A stretch of 64,000 bases of DNA from Pelorhabdus rhamnosifermentans (GCF_018835585.1 NZ_JAHGVE010000007.1:164225-228224), one strand, 5' to 3'; shown: positions 15,736 through 24,286, numbered from the stretch's first letter. Translations and numbers: made by a program. Notes: generated by a model not told the origin, from the sequence alone.

Positions 15736-16242
15736 TTTTATCACCACCTTTAGAAATCATATTCTAATAGAATTCAATAGATTCCAATAAAACGCAGTAT
15801 AAATACAGCGGTGGATTATGGATTTCAGAAGATTTACTTGGTTATATTGTTAAAGAAGCAAAAGAGATTAATAGGAATGGTTAAAATATCAAACGTCCTC
15901 TGGGGCGTTTCTATTTATATCCGGCAGTGATCGCCATAGCACTGACTATTTTGATAGCCGTCCATTTGGGAGGCTAAAAAATAGCAGCCAGTTAAGGCTG
16001 CTATAGGCGGGCGTTACATATGATGTTTGTATCGGACCGAAATACGCGATAAACACGTTATTGGCAGGTCCGGCCAAAATGTCTGGGGCTTACCACATAT
16101 AGATGCTAAACTTTTCTGACTACAGATAAGGCTTTTGTCTTATTTTTTTAGTGAATAGTTGAAATATTTAAAATATTATTGTATGTTATTTATAAGGAAT
16201 ATTTCATATTACACTAAGAAATAGTATAAGGTGGCGTACAGA
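15736..16242. other. Intergenic region with structured elements
   Basis: About 500 bp without a supported gene. A terminator lies at 15892-15917. A perfect stem ATAGCAGCC/GGCTGCTAT is at 15981-16004. A further paired segment GGACC...GGTCC is near 16033-16070, before GGCTTACC. These may form a folded RNA upstream of the small gene at 16243, but no riboswitch class was recognised. Confidence 0.4.
15892..15917 (+). terminator. Terminator without an assigned gene
   Basis: AAACGTCC pairs with GGGGCGTTT around TCT, followed by TCTATTT. A short frame ends just before it but has no start codon. Confidence 0.65.
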
Positions 16243-16359
16243 ATGGTTTTGGCATTAGTTTTAGCAATATTATTTGGAACTATAATAAGTTGGTTTTTTG
16301 TTAAACCCTATTATTATAAGGAATTTCGACAATGCTCTGAAAAAATTGATAATGATTAA
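16243..16359 (+). CDS. 38-residue single-span membrane protein
   Basis: ATG 16243 to TAA 16359, with ribosome site AAGGTGG. One membrane helix (LALVLAILFGTIISWFFV) is followed by a short cytoplasmic tail (YYYKEFRQCSEKIDND). A strong terminator follows 20 bp later. Function unknown, but start signal, length and terminator make a real gene likely. Confidence 0.6.
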   Translation: MVLALVLAILFGTIISWFFVKPYYYKEFRQCSEKIDND

Positions 16360-16380
16360 ATAACCATACTTGTGAATAAG

Positions 16381-16417
16381 AACATCCTTCAGCTAATTTG
16401 GTTGAAGGATGTTTTTT
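16381..16417 (+). terminator. Terminator of the 16243 gene
   Basis: AACATCCTTCA pairs with TGAAGGATGTT (11 bp perfect), followed by TTTT. Confidence 0.85.
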
Positions 16418-16649
16418 GTCTTCTTCTTTTGTAAACTTTTCCGCTCTTTCTTCTCCTCTTTGTTACAGAGTATATAGTACCTTCTTTTATCCTTCTAATC
16501 CGTTTAGGACATTTAGAGATTATACATAAGTAATCTACATGTAACCAGACTACTTTATACAAACATTTATATAACTATTTTTAAAATAATAGTATTTGAA
16601 AGGCGTTTAATAGCCTGTTTTGATCATATATTCAACGATATTACTCATT

Positions 16650-16865
16650 TCAGATATCTGAAAGGCTTGATTTTATCCTATTAATGATATTATTTTTTGT
16701 TTCCTGATTGAAATTTTCCCAATCTTTTTTTGTATATTTAAGTTCGGGATTATATTGCACAAGAATATTTAGAATTTCATCACGGCTTTTTCCAGAATGT
16801 GAAACAGCCTCGCCAATTTCACCTACAAGCTGAAACATAATTGCTTTATTAAACTCTAAAATCAT
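16650..16865 (-). CDS. Hypothetical small helical protein
   Basis: 71 residues from the ATG at 16865, eight bases after GAGGGG; the frame extends further upstream without a ribosome site. Sequence such as FQLVGEIGEAVSHSGKSRDE and YTKKDWENFNQETKNNIINR is helical and charged. No family is recognised. Confidence 0.5.
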   Translation of the reverse strand: MILEFNKAIMFQLVGEIGEAVSHSGKSRDEILNILVQYNPELKYTKKDWENFNQETKNNIINRIKSSLSDI

Positions 16866-17168
16866 TGTAAACACCCCTCTATGCAATTTTAACACAAAAA
16901 ATGGAAAATGATAAGCCGAATTAAATTGAGCAGTGTTAGCCAAGAAAGATATATAAAAGACCGTCTAAAGACGACCACAGGGAGTTCTACTTCCTTTGAT
17001 CGTACTTGATTTCGATCCCCCCTGTCGTATTGTTTGATGTTATACAACCAATTATTCTTAAGTGTTTTTAGATTATGCATTAAAAAAAATGCTTGCTATG
17101 TTACAATAAAATAAATAACAGATTAATTTCAAGAAGAAGGACTATGAGCAAGATGAGGAGGAAAGTAG

Positions 17169-17777
17169 ATGCAGGCATTTTTTCATGGATTCATTTTATC
17201 AATAGGATTGATACTTCCATTAGGGGTACAAAATTTATTTGTGTTTAATCAAGGGGCAACACAAATAAGTTTTTTGAAAGCGCTACCAGTAGTAATTGCT
17301 GCATCACTTTGCGACACGTTACTTATTTTAGTGAGCGTTGAGGGTGTTTCTTTGTTGCTTTTAAAATTCGGGTTCTTTAAAATGATTTTAGTAGGAAGTG
17401 GAACTATATTTTTGTGTTATATGGGATGGCTTACTTGGAACAATACGAGAGTACAGAGTAATGATCAAACAAGTAAAAATTTTTCAATCAAGCAGCAAAT
17501 TATTTTTGCAGCTACTGTATCTTTGCTGAACCCTCACGCGGTGCTTGACACGATTGGAGTGATTGGTACAAGCTCGGTTAATTATGAGGGCAAAGATAAG
17601 TTTTTATTTACAACAGCTTGTATTCTTGTGTCTTGGTTTTGGTTTTTTTTCTTGGCGGCTCTTGGACGAATATTGGGTAGCCAAAAGTGGTTTACACAAG
17701 GAGCTATAGTTATAAATAAGATCTCGGCAGTTTTTATGTGGGGATCAGCATGCTATATGTTATATCATGCTTTGTAG
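17169..17777 (+). CDS. LysE/ArgO family amino acid exporter
   Basis: 202 residues with about six membrane helices. The N-terminal motif GFILSIGLILPLGVQNLFVFNQG is the LysE/ArgO signature, and LLNPHAVLDTIGVIG the family's second conserved loop. These carriers export basic amino acids such as arginine and lysine. The ribosome site is GAGGAGG. No LysG/ArgP-type regulator is beside it. Confidence 0.88.
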   Translation: MQAFFHGFILSIGLILPLGVQNLFVFNQGATQISFLKALPVVIAASLCDTLLILVSVEGVSLLLLKFGFFKMILVGSGTIFLCYMGWLTWNNTRVQSNDQTSKNFSIKQQIIFAATVSLLNPHAVLDTIGVIGTSSVNYEGKDKFLFTTACILVSWFWFFFLAALGRILGSQKWFTQGAIVINKISAVFMWGSACYMLYHAL

Positions 17778-18032
17778 AAAATGTATAAACATAAGGTTAG
17801 TTTCTGAATGAGGGGTGCAATAAGAAAATTTTAAGCTTGGATATGATTTATTTAAATCTGGATAGAAGAGTTTCTTGAGTGAATTGTGGCTTGTTGAATT
17901 ATCTGATAAACTAGATATAAGGCCTGCGTATTTCTCACGTTGAAATAACTTCATTTGTTATTGTAAGTATTTATTTGTAACGGATAAGACATTTTCTTTT
18001 ATGCAGTATTCAGGAAGGAAGTGGAAAAAATC

Positions 18033-19013
18033 ATGTTAGATAATTATGAAAGAAAAATTAATTATTTACGGATTTCTGTGACGGACCGCTGCAATTTGCG
18101 CTGTCGCTACTGTATGCCGGAAGAGGGAATAGAAAATCTTGGTCATTCGAATATTTTGTCACTGGAACAGATTGCACGATTTATTCGTGTAGCGGCGCAA
18201 CATGGTATTCGTAAGGTTCGATTGACTGGCGGAGAACCGCTTGTACGGAAGAATATAACAAAGCTTATTCAAATGATTTCTCAAATTCATGAGATTGAAG
18301 ATATTAGTATGACAACGAATGGTGTTCTGTTTCCGCCTATGGCTGAAGCATTGAAGGCAGCTGGTTTGACTCGCGTAAATTTTAGTTTGGACAGCTTGCA
18401 AGACGATCAATTTAATTATATTACTAGGCGGGGGCATTTGACGGACGTAGTCACGGCAATCGAAAAAGCATTGCAAATTGGCCTTTCGCCAGTAAAAATC
18501 AATATGGTTGTCATGCGGGGCATTAATGAGCAGGAAATTCTTGATTTTGTACAACTAGCTTATGACCGGCCGCTTCATGTACGGTTTATCGAATTTATGC
18601 CTATTGGTGAGTTGCCTTTTTTTCAACAACAACGGTTAATGAGTGTTAATGAAGTAAAGGACATTATTGACACTTCTTACGAATTGATCCCGGGGCAGGT
18701 TGTGCGGGGGAGTGGTCCGGCTAAATGTTATAACATCAAGAATGGCAAGGGTACGATTGGCTTTATTAGTCCCATGAGTCATTATTTTTGTGCGGAATGT
18801 AATCGCATTCGCCTGACTGCCGATGGAAAATTGCGGGGATGTTTGTTTAGCAACCATGAAATTGATCTAAAAGGAGCTTTTAACAGTCCGTCTAGTGAGG
18901 AAAAATTAGCTGAATTATTCAAACAGGCCATTTTTGAAAAGCCGCAACGTCATCATTTGTCTGAAGGTTGGGGAATGGATAATAAGCGGAAGATGTATCA
19001 GATCGGAGGATAA
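18033..19013 (+). CDS. moaA: GTP 3',8-cyclase MoaA
   Basis: 326 residues from ATG 18033; a GTG 12 bp upstream is too close to the GGAAGGAAG ribosome site. MoaA is a radical SAM enzyme that starts molybdenum cofactor synthesis by cyclising GTP. The SAM cluster motif CNLRCRYC is near residues 20-27. The second cluster is carried by [18 protein letters not shown], and the catalytically needed C-terminal Gly-Gly is present. Its stop overlaps the moaC start. No Moco riboswitch was seen upstream. Confidence 0.97.
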   Translation: MLDNYERKINYLRISVTDRCNLRCRYCMPEEGIENLGHSNILSLEQIARFIRVAAQHGIRKVRLTGGEPLVRKNITKLIQMISQIHEIEDISMTTNGVLFPPMAEALKAAGLTRVNFSLDSLQDDQFNYITRRGHLTDVVTAIEKALQIGLSPVKINMVVMRGINEQEILDFVQLAYDRPLHVRFIEFMPIGELPFFQQQRLMSVNEVKDIIDTSYELIPGQVVRGSGPAKCYNIKNGKGTIGFISPMSHYFCAECNRIRLTADGKLRGCLFSNHEIDLKGAFNSPSSEEKLAELFKQAIFEKPQRHHLSEGWGMDNKRKMYQIGG

Positions 19014-19504
19014 TGATGGAATTTACCCATTTTAATGAAGCAGGCCATGCTCGGATGGTGGATGTCAGTGAGAAAGGGGATACCGTGCGTATCGCGATTG
19101 CCCAGGCAATTGTGCATATGAAGCAAACGACTTTAATGGCTATTAAGAGTGGCGGTATAAAAAAAGGTGATGTTCTGGGAGTTGCTCAAGTTGCCGGCAT
19201 TATGGGCGCCAAGCAGACATCAACACTGATTCCCATGTGCCACCCTCTCATGTTGACGTCTGTAGATATTACCTTTGATATTGACGAAGAAAAGTCATGG
19301 ATTGTTATTCGGTGTCAAGTGAAAACAACGGGGAAGACGGGTGTGGAAATGGAAGCCATGAGTGGGGTGAGTATTGCCGCACTGACCATTTATGATATGA
19401 GTAAAGCCGTAGACCGTTGGATGAGTATTACAGACATTCAACTATTAGAAAAAGCGGGCGGAAAAAGCGGTCATGTCATGAGAGACAAGAATCGGGAGGA
19501 GTGA
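19013..19504 (+). CDS. moaC: Cyclic pyranopterin monophosphate synthase MoaC
   Basis: 163 residues, full length. It converts the MoaA product to cyclic pyranopterin monophosphate. MCHPL and the following conserved segment [21 protein letters not shown] are intact. Translationally coupled to moaA by a one-base overlap (TAATG). Confidence 0.97.
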   Translation: MMEFTHFNEAGHARMVDVSEKGDTVRIAIAQAIVHMKQTTLMAIKSGGIKKGDVLGVAQVAGIMGAKQTSTLIPMCHPLMLTSVDITFDIDEEKSWIVIRCQVKTTGKTGVEMEAMSGVSIAALTIYDMSKAVDRWMSITDIQLLEKAGGKSGHVMRDKNREE

Positions 19505-19511
19505 AAAAATA

Positions 19512-19946
19512 ATGGCGAAGGTAATAGCCGTGAATATCAGCGAAGAAAAGGGTGTGCCCAAACATCCTATTGCTAAGGGATATTTTTCAATTGATTGCGG
19601 TCTTGAGAGTGATGCACATGCTGGAAAGTGGCACAGGCAAGTTAGCTTATTGGGCAATGAAAGTATTCATAAAATGGAGCAATTAGGATTGGAAAAATTA
19701 GAGTCCGGTAGTTTTGCCGAAAATTTGACTACGGAAGGCATTACGTTATTTGAATTACCTGTTGGCACGAAACTCAAGGTTGGCAATGTGTTGATGGAAG
19801 TGACTCAGATTGGCAAAGAGTGTCATGCAGGTTGTGCCATACGCCAAAAAACAGGTGACTGTATTATGCCTCGCGAAGGAATTTTTGCGAAAATTCTCAC
19901 AAATGGTTGGATTAAAGCAGGAGATCTGATCGAAGTGGTCCGTTAG
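19512..19946 (+). CDS. MOSC domain protein
   Basis: 144 residues made of one MOSC domain: GLESDAHAGKWHRQVSLLG, SFAENLTTEGI, KVGNVLMEVTQIGKECH and the conserved Cys in CHAGCAIRQ. Single-domain MOSC proteins in moa operons are thought to handle sulfur or molybdopterin on the way to molybdoenzymes. It lies 7 bp after moaC in the same operon. Confidence 0.9.
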   Translation: MAKVIAVNISEEKGVPKHPIAKGYFSIDCGLESDAHAGKWHRQVSLLGNESIHKMEQLGLEKLESGSFAENLTTEGITLFELPVGTKLKVGNVLMEVTQIGKECHAGCAIRQKTGDCIMPREGIFAKILTNGWIKAGDLIEVVR

Positions 19947-19983
19947 TACTTAGAAGGAATAGTTGGGAAGGGCTGAGTTTAAT

Positions 19984-20284
19984 ATGGATATTGTCAAGGT
20001 TGAAGAGGCTGTAGGCCATGTCCTATGTCATGATATTACCAAGATTATACCGGGGGAATATAAGGGGAGAGCTTTTAAAAAGGGCCACATTATTACGCCA
20101 GATGATATTCCGGAGCTATTGAAATTAGGGAAAGAGCATCTTTATGTCTGGAAAGTGGAAGCCGGACGAATTCATGAAAATGAGGCGGGTCTGCGGTTGG
20201 CTCAGGCAGTAAGCGGACAAGGACTGAGATTAACGGAACCGAAAGAAGGCAAAGTGAATTTGGTTGCTGAATATGATGGTTTAT
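19984..20284 (+). pseudogene. MoeA-like molybdopterin-binding gene, 5' fragment
   Basis: From ATG 19984 the protein reads VEEAVGHVLCHDITKIIPGE, FKKGHIITPDDIPELLKLG and KVNLVAEYDGL, the N-terminal domain of MoeA-like molybdopterin-binding proteins (about 340 residues when whole). After about residue 100 the similarity ends; the frame drifts to a stop at 20445 while the MobA C-terminus appears in another frame. A deletion that removed the rest of this gene and the start of mobA explains it. Confidence 0.7.
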
Positions 20285-20528
20285 CCCTGTCGTTCCTGAG
20301 GTCAATGGAAAATGGGAACCCTTGTGTGCCATCTATTCCCGGCGTTGCATTGAGCCCATTGAAGATTGTTTGCGTTCCAATATCAGACAAGTCGTTCAGC
20401 TATATCAAAGGGTTAGAGTATGTAAAATTTCAGGTGATAAACTAATCAAATTGGGTGATGTAAAGCAGCTGTTTTTTAATTTAAATACGCCAGAGGATAT
20501 GGTTGTTGCCCAACAGAAGGTAAAATAA
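20276..20528 (+). pseudogene. mobA: Molybdenum cofactor guanylyltransferase MobA, 3' fragment
   Basis: The frame ending at 20528 reads VVPEVNGKWEPLCAIYSRRC, then IEDCLRSNIRQVVQL and FFNLNTPEDMVVAQQK. These are typical MobA C-terminal motifs. The nucleotide-binding N-terminus (LAGGKSSRMG-type) is absent. It overlaps the moeA-like fragment out of frame and is followed by a terminator, so the operon end is preserved while the gene is not. Confidence 0.75.
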
Positions 20529-20529
20529 A

Positions 20530-20555
20530 AACAGGACAGCCAAGACTGTCCTGTT
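20530..20555. terminator. Terminator between convergent mobA remnant and PLD gene
   Basis: AACAGGACAG and CTGTCCTGTT are perfect 10-bp arms. The T-rich flank is on the minus-strand side, so it best serves the 20601-21248 gene. Confidence 0.8.
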
Positions 20556-20600
20556 AAGAAAAAAAGTATGATATGACTGCTTTTTTGTAGAAGCTGCTGA

Positions 20601-21248
20601 TTATTTACTATAAGTAGTCGTTGCATCCCAGCGCCATTGCCAATTTTTTATATATTCGGCAGCAAGGGCTTTGTTGCTATGAAGAATTAAGCAGTTTTCA
20701 GCATTATTATTTTCGGCACTGGCCGTAAAGTTAAATGATCCTGTAATGACATCTTGGCTATCGATAATCATGACTTTGCTGTGAGCAATCTGAAATTCTG
20801 AATCCACTTTCATGGTAATGCCGCTATCCACGAGAGAGTTCAGTAATTCTTTTTCATGCTGGCCGCGGGAGTCTGTTCCTTCAATATTGCTTTTATCGAT
20901 AATAATGCGTACATCGACGCCGCGTTTTTTTGCATCCATCAGGGCGTTCATAATGGGCTGTGATGTAAAGCTATAAGCTTGAATTTGGATACTGTGCTTG
21001 GCCTTAGAAATTTCGTCTACGATCATCGCCGTAATGCCGCCGTGCGGTGAAAAGGCAACATCAATGGTTCCTGTAGCAGAGACGTTATGTACGCCTTTGA
21101 CTTGCTCAGGCATGGAAGGGGGAGTTTGTTGGGCTGTTTTTGTCTGGGCTGATGTCAGCGGTTTTTGGCTGCAGCCAGCAAAAAAGCCAACTGAAAAGAT
21201 GGCTAAAACGGCTATCGCTGTGATGAGATGTTTGTGAAAAGATTGCAT
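20601..21248 (-). CDS. Phospholipase D-like lipoprotein (single HKD, Nuc type)
   Basis: 215 residues. A lipoprotein signal peptide ends in FFAGC (Cys26), so the protein is anchored outside the cytoplasmic membrane. The single catalytic HKD motif is HSKVMIID, followed by TGSFNFTASAENNNAEN. One HKD per chain is typical of Nuc-type endonucleases, which work as dimers, so it may be an extracellular nuclease as well as a phosphodiesterase. Separate minus-strand unit with an AAGGAGG ribosome site. Confidence 0.88.
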   Translation of the reverse strand: MQSFHKHLITAIAVLAIFSVGFFAGCSQKPLTSAQTKTAQQTPPSMPEQVKGVHNVSATGTIDVAFSPHGGITAMIVDEISKAKHSIQIQAYSFTSQPIMNALMDAKKRGVDVRIIIDKSNIEGTDSRGQHEKELLNSLVDSGITMKVDSEFQIAHSKVMIIDSQDVITGSFNFTASAENNNAENCLILHSNKALAAEYIKNWQWRWDATTTYSK

Positions 21249-21383
21249 GGTGTTCCTCCTTAAAATAAAAAATATACTAAATAAATACGATGAAAAGTCA
21301 TTATACTCCTGCTAAAGGGAAAATTGTGCATCAGTGGTGTATGGAACATATGAAAATAAATGGTCAAAGGCTAAATATTGGAA

Positions 21384-21413
21384 TTGACAAAAGCCTATGG
21401 ATTGTGCTAAATT
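21384..21413 (+). promoter_or_regulatory. Promoter of the larE leader
   Basis: TTGACA at 21384-21389 and TAAATT at 21408-21413, 18-bp spacer. It lies just before the leader element at 21420-21500. Confidence 0.5.
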
Positions 21414-21419
21414 TATAAC

Positions 21420-21500
21420 AAATGTTTATATTGTTAGTAGCTGATCAGAAAAACTGAAGGCTAATTATGTCTCTATCAAGGGATGTAGTTAGTCTTTTTT
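21420..21500 (+). promoter_or_regulatory. Unassigned leader with conserved hairpin and terminator (copy 1, larE)
   Basis: A short hairpin TAGC-TGA-TCAG-AAAAA-CTGA-AG-GCTA (21438-21463) overlaps the 5' arm of a 15-bp terminator stem (21459-21473 with 21480-21494) followed by TTTTTT. Forming the small hairpin would take GGCTA away from the terminator, so the two are mutually exclusive, as in an attenuator. A copy with a compensating base change lies before metA at 23106. No known riboswitch class was recognised. Confidence 0.6.
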
Positions 21501-21521
21501 GTTATTTAAAGGAGAATTTAT

Positions 21522-22334
21522 ATGGAGATTGTGCAGCAGAAACTCATAAGGCTTAATGAATTACTGCAAAACTTTGAAAGTGTGGTAATTGGTTTTTCCG
21601 GCGGTGTGGACAGTACGTTCTTAGCTGCGGCTGCAGCCAAGATTTTAGGTGAGAAAGCCGTCGCTGTGACAGCCTATTCGCCTACATTGCCTGAAAGTGA
21701 AAAGCAAGAAACAGTGAAGTTTGCCAAACGAATAGGAATTCGTCATGTTCTTTTAGCTATTAATGAACTCGGTGATGAAAATTTTGTTGTAAATAATGCA
21801 CAGCGCTGTTATTTTTGTAAAAAGACTCGTTTTAGTGAAATTGCTAGATGGGCGAACAACACGGGTTATGACTGGGTACTTGAAGGATCCAATGCTGATG
21901 ATGCCGAGGATTTTCGGCCAGGAATGAAAGCTGTTGAAGAACTTAACAAAGTGGCTTCACCACTTCTTGAAGCGGGATTAACAAAAAACGAAATTCGTCA
22001 GTTGTCGAAAGAATGGGGACTTCCGACGTGGGATAAACCGAGTGCCGCTTGTTTATCATCCCGCGTAGCTTACGGAGAAAAAATAACGGCAGAACGACTG
22101 AGTCAAATTGAGCAGGCTGAGGAATTTATCAAAAGGATTTGTCCCGGTCAAGTCAGGGTCAGACATCATGGCAATTTGGCGCGGATTGAAGTAGATGCCA
22201 ATCAGATTCACCAATTCAGTCAGATTGAAGTGCGACAAAAGGTTGTTGAACAGCTCAAAAACCTTGGTTTTACTTTTGTTACCTTAGATTTAACTGGTTA
22301 TTATACAGGCAGCATGAATGCCGCACTCAAATAG
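21522..22334 (+). CDS. larE: ATP-dependent sacrificial sulfur transferase LarE
   Basis: 270 residues of the PP-loop family, with ATP loop SGGVDST (residues 26-32). LarE adds sulfur to the nickel-pincer cofactor precursor of lactate racemase and related enzymes. Cys96 and Cys99 (RCYFCK) plus Cys177 (SAACLSSRVAYG) are present. Three cysteines are known from LarE proteins that bind a [4Fe-4S] cluster and reuse it for sulfur transfer, unlike the single-Cys sacrificial type. larA, larB and larC are not in the window. The place beside SAM-riboswitch genes suggests sulfur control. Confidence 0.9.
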   Translation: MEIVQQKLIRLNELLQNFESVVIGFSGGVDSTFLAAAAAKILGEKAVAVTAYSPTLPESEKQETVKFAKRIGIRHVLLAINELGDENFVVNNAQRCYFCKKTRFSEIARWANNTGYDWVLEGSNADDAEDFRPGMKAVEELNKVASPLLEAGLTKNEIRQLSKEWGLPTWDKPSAACLSSRVAYGEKITAERLSQIEQAEEFIKRICPGQVRVRHHGNLARIEVDANQIHQFSQIEVRQKVVEQLKNLGFTFVTLDLTGYYTGSMNAALK

Positions 22335-22378
22335 TCCAGAGAAAATCGTTTATCCAGTTTAGTCAACTTTTATAGTAA

Positions 22379-22530
22379 GACTCTTATAAAGAGTGGTCGA
22401 GGGACTGGCCCGATGACACCCGGCAACCGGCGCTTGCGCAAGGTGCTAATTCCAACAGGATGATTCCTGGAAGATGAGAGAAGGTGGTTCTTACTAACCC
22501 TTTTTCTTATAAAAGGGTTATTTTTTTTAC
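22379..22530 (+). ncRNA. SAM-I riboswitch upstream of the yezD-like gene
   Basis: The aptamer core is visible in order: AGAGTGGTCGAGGGACTGGC, CCGATGACACCCGGCAACC, AAGGTGCTAATTCC and GGAAGATGAGAG (to about 22480). The expression platform is a terminator (AACCCTTTT/AAAAGGGTT, then eight T, to 22530). SAM binding should stop transcription of the downstream gene. Confidence 0.95.
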
Positions 22531-22566
22531 CTCTGTTTTTTTAAAATGATCGAGAGGGGAATGGAA

Positions 22567-22920
22567 ATGTTGGCAAAAAAGCATTCAATTACGTCGGAGG
22601 CATTGGAGCAGATTATGGCTATTGTAAAAGATATTGGTCATGGCAATATTACGTTAATGACGCAGAATTTTCGTTTGATTCAAATTGAGCGAAATGAAAA
22701 GATCCGTCCGTGCGATTTGGAAACACTGGCCAAGCCGGAAAAAAATATCCGCAGAGGTTGCAATTATGCGGCTGCGAGGGCGGGTATTCTGGAGGCTTGT
22801 CAAGCCTTAGAGTTTGGTCAAGTGGTTATTGTCATTAAAGATGGGAAAATCGTCCAAATTGATCGCACGGAAAAACAACGATTTCCTTCACTTGTGGGTC
22901 TTAATGGTGATGGCATATAA
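22567..22920 (+). CDS. YezD-like protein with two DUF2292 units
   Basis: 117 residues from ATG 22567, seven bases after GAGAGGGG. Two related units are fused: EQIMAIVKDIGHGNITLMTQ...RLIQIERNEKIRP (first half) and ILEACQALEFGQVVIVIKDG...IVQIDRTEKQRF (second half). Single-unit YezD proteins of about 55 residues occur in sulfur-assimilation operons under SAM riboswitches; their role is unknown. The SAM-I riboswitch directly upstream supports a sulfur role here. Confidence 0.8.
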   Translation: MLAKKHSITSEALEQIMAIVKDIGHGNITLMTQNFRLIQIERNEKIRPCDLETLAKPEKNIRRGCNYAAARAGILEACQALEFGQVVIVIKDGKIVQIDRTEKQRFPSLVGLNGDGI

Positions 22921-23052
22921 GAGACAATGATTAATCATGAATTTGGTCCCCAGTTTAATGTGTCAAGCATTGCGCCGGTTTTGAATCAGGCAGTAAGGAA
23001 CAATTGGAATCAGGTCACAGTATTGGCCTTTCGAAAAAACCAGAAAATTTTC

Positions 23053-23081
23053 TTGACGGAAAGATTGTAATGGTGTAAGAT
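23053..23081 (+). promoter_or_regulatory. Promoter of the metA leader
   Basis: TTGACG (23053-23058) and TAAGAT (23076-23081) with a 17-bp spacer; transcription would start near 23088, just ahead of the leader hairpin. Confidence 0.65.
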
Positions 23082-23087
23082 GATAAA

Positions 23088-23170
23088 AAAGCAAAAAGTT
23101 ACTGACTTAGCTGATCAAAAAAATTGAAGGCTAAGCATGAGGATGGGATCCTATGCTTGGCCTTTTCTTT
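23088..23170 (+). promoter_or_regulatory. Unassigned leader with conserved hairpin and terminator (copy 2, metA)
   Basis: CTTAGC-TGA-TCAA-AAAAA-TTGA-AG-GCTAAG (23106-23135) has the same segment lengths as copy 1; the G-C pair there is A-T here. GGCTAAGCAT (23129-23138) also pairs with ATGCTTGGCC (23153-23162) in a terminator followed by TTTTCTTTT. No promoter was seen between this terminator and the SAM-I riboswitch at 23191, so metA would be under two leaders in series. Confidence 0.6.
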
Positions 23171-23190
23171 TACAATTGAATAGTCTTGAT

Positions 23191-23350
23191 TTCTTATCTA
23201 GAGTGGTGGAGGGACTGGCCCGATGAAACCCGGCAACCGGTATTTATTTAAATATCACGGTGCCAATTCCTGCGATGTTCGCATTGAAAGATGAGAGAGG
23301 GTAGTAGTTCATAGAATAGCCTCTTTCAATTGAAAGAGGCTATTCTTTTT
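23191..23350 (+). ncRNA. SAM-I riboswitch upstream of metA
   Basis: Aptamer core CTAGAGTGGTGGAGGGACTG, GGCCCGATGAAACCCGGCAA, CACGGTGCCAATTCC and GAAAGATGAGAG (23191-23297). The terminator is GAATAGCCTCTTTCAA with its exact complement (23314-23345), then TTTTT. Confidence 0.96.
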
Positions 23351-23368
23351 AAGAAGGGGTTGGAGCAT

Positions 23369-24286
23369 ATGCCAATAAACATACCAAATGATCTTCCGTC
23401 AACTGAAGTTTTGAACAATGAAAACATTTTTGTTATTAATGAGGAGCGGGCTTTTCATCAGGATATTCGGCCACTGAATATTATTATTTTAAACCTGATG
23501 CCTGACAAAATTACGACTGAAACGCAAATACTAAGGCTCTTAAGTAATTCGCCTTTACAAATCGACATTACATTGCTTTATCCAAAATCACATTCTTCCC
23601 GTAATACACCGAAGGCACATTTAGTCAAATATTATGAGCTATTCGAAGACATTCAAGACAAAAAATTCGATGGCATGATTATTACGGGTGCACCTGTTGA
23701 ACAGATGAATTTTTCTGATGTCGATTATTGGCCAGAACTGATCCAGATTATGGAGTGGAGTCGACTGCATGTCTATTCGACTTTACATATCTGTTGGGCA
23801 GCTCAGGCCGGGCTATACTATCATTTTGGTATTCCGAAGTATTTGCTGCCAGAAAAAATATTTGGCGTTTTTCCTCATACAATCAACAAAAAAAATGTAC
23901 GGTTGATGCGGGGATTTGATGATGTTTTCTTTGTTCCTCATTCGAGACATACAGAAGTTAAAAGGGAGGATATTGAAAAAGTTTCTGAACTAGAAATTTT
24001 GTCTGAGTCGAGTGAAGCAGGCGCTTATTTAGTGGCAACAAAAGGTGGCCGCCAAATTTTTGTGACAGGACATTCCGAATATGATCCTCTGACATTAAAA
24101 AGAGAGTATGACAGAGATGTATCTAACGGACTTCATATACATGTTCCGCAAAATTATTATCCTGGGGATGATCCTGCAAAACAACCGATTGTAAAGTGGA
24201 GGGGGCATGCGAACCTATTATTTTCAAACTGGCTTAATTATTACGTATATCAGGAAACACCATACAATTTAAATGAAATTGGCTAA
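23369..24286 (+). CDS. metA: Homoserine O-acetyltransferase (MetA family)
   Basis: 305 residues from ATG 23369 ([10 protein letters not shown], the usual MetA start). It acylates homoserine for methionine synthesis. Catalytic Cys142 (HICWAAQA), His235 and Glu237 (GHSEYDP) fall at the standard MetA positions. Residue 111 is Glu (TGAPVE); in the Bacillus cereus enzyme Glu111 selects acetyl-CoA whereas Gly111 in E. coli gives succinyl-CoA. Acetylation is therefore predicted, in agreement with metY downstream. Control is by the SAM-I riboswitch and probably by the upstream leader. Confidence 0.95.
   Translation: MPINIPNDLPSTEVLNNENIFVINEERAFHQDIRPLNIIILNLMPDKITTETQILRLLSNSPLQIDITLLYPKSHSSRNTPKAHLVKYYELFEDIQDKKFDGMIITGAPVEQMNFSDVDYWPELIQIMEWSRLHVYSTLHICWAAQAGLYYHFGIPKYLLPEKIFGVFPHTINKKNVRLMRGFDDVFFVPHSRHTEVKREDIEKVSELEILSESSEAGAYLVATKGGRQIFVTGHSEYDPLTLKREYDRDVSNGLHIHVPQNYYPGDDPAKQPIVKWRGHANLLFSNWLNYYVYQETPYNLNEIG

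Noticed and set aside
17778..18032. Possible Moco riboswitch before moaA
   Set aside because: Looked for the conserved motifs and terminator; none was recognised.
22927..23070. 47-codon frame between the yezD-like gene and the metA leader
   Set aside because: No ribosome site, no recognisable content, and it overlaps the metA leader promoter; kept only as a possible relic.
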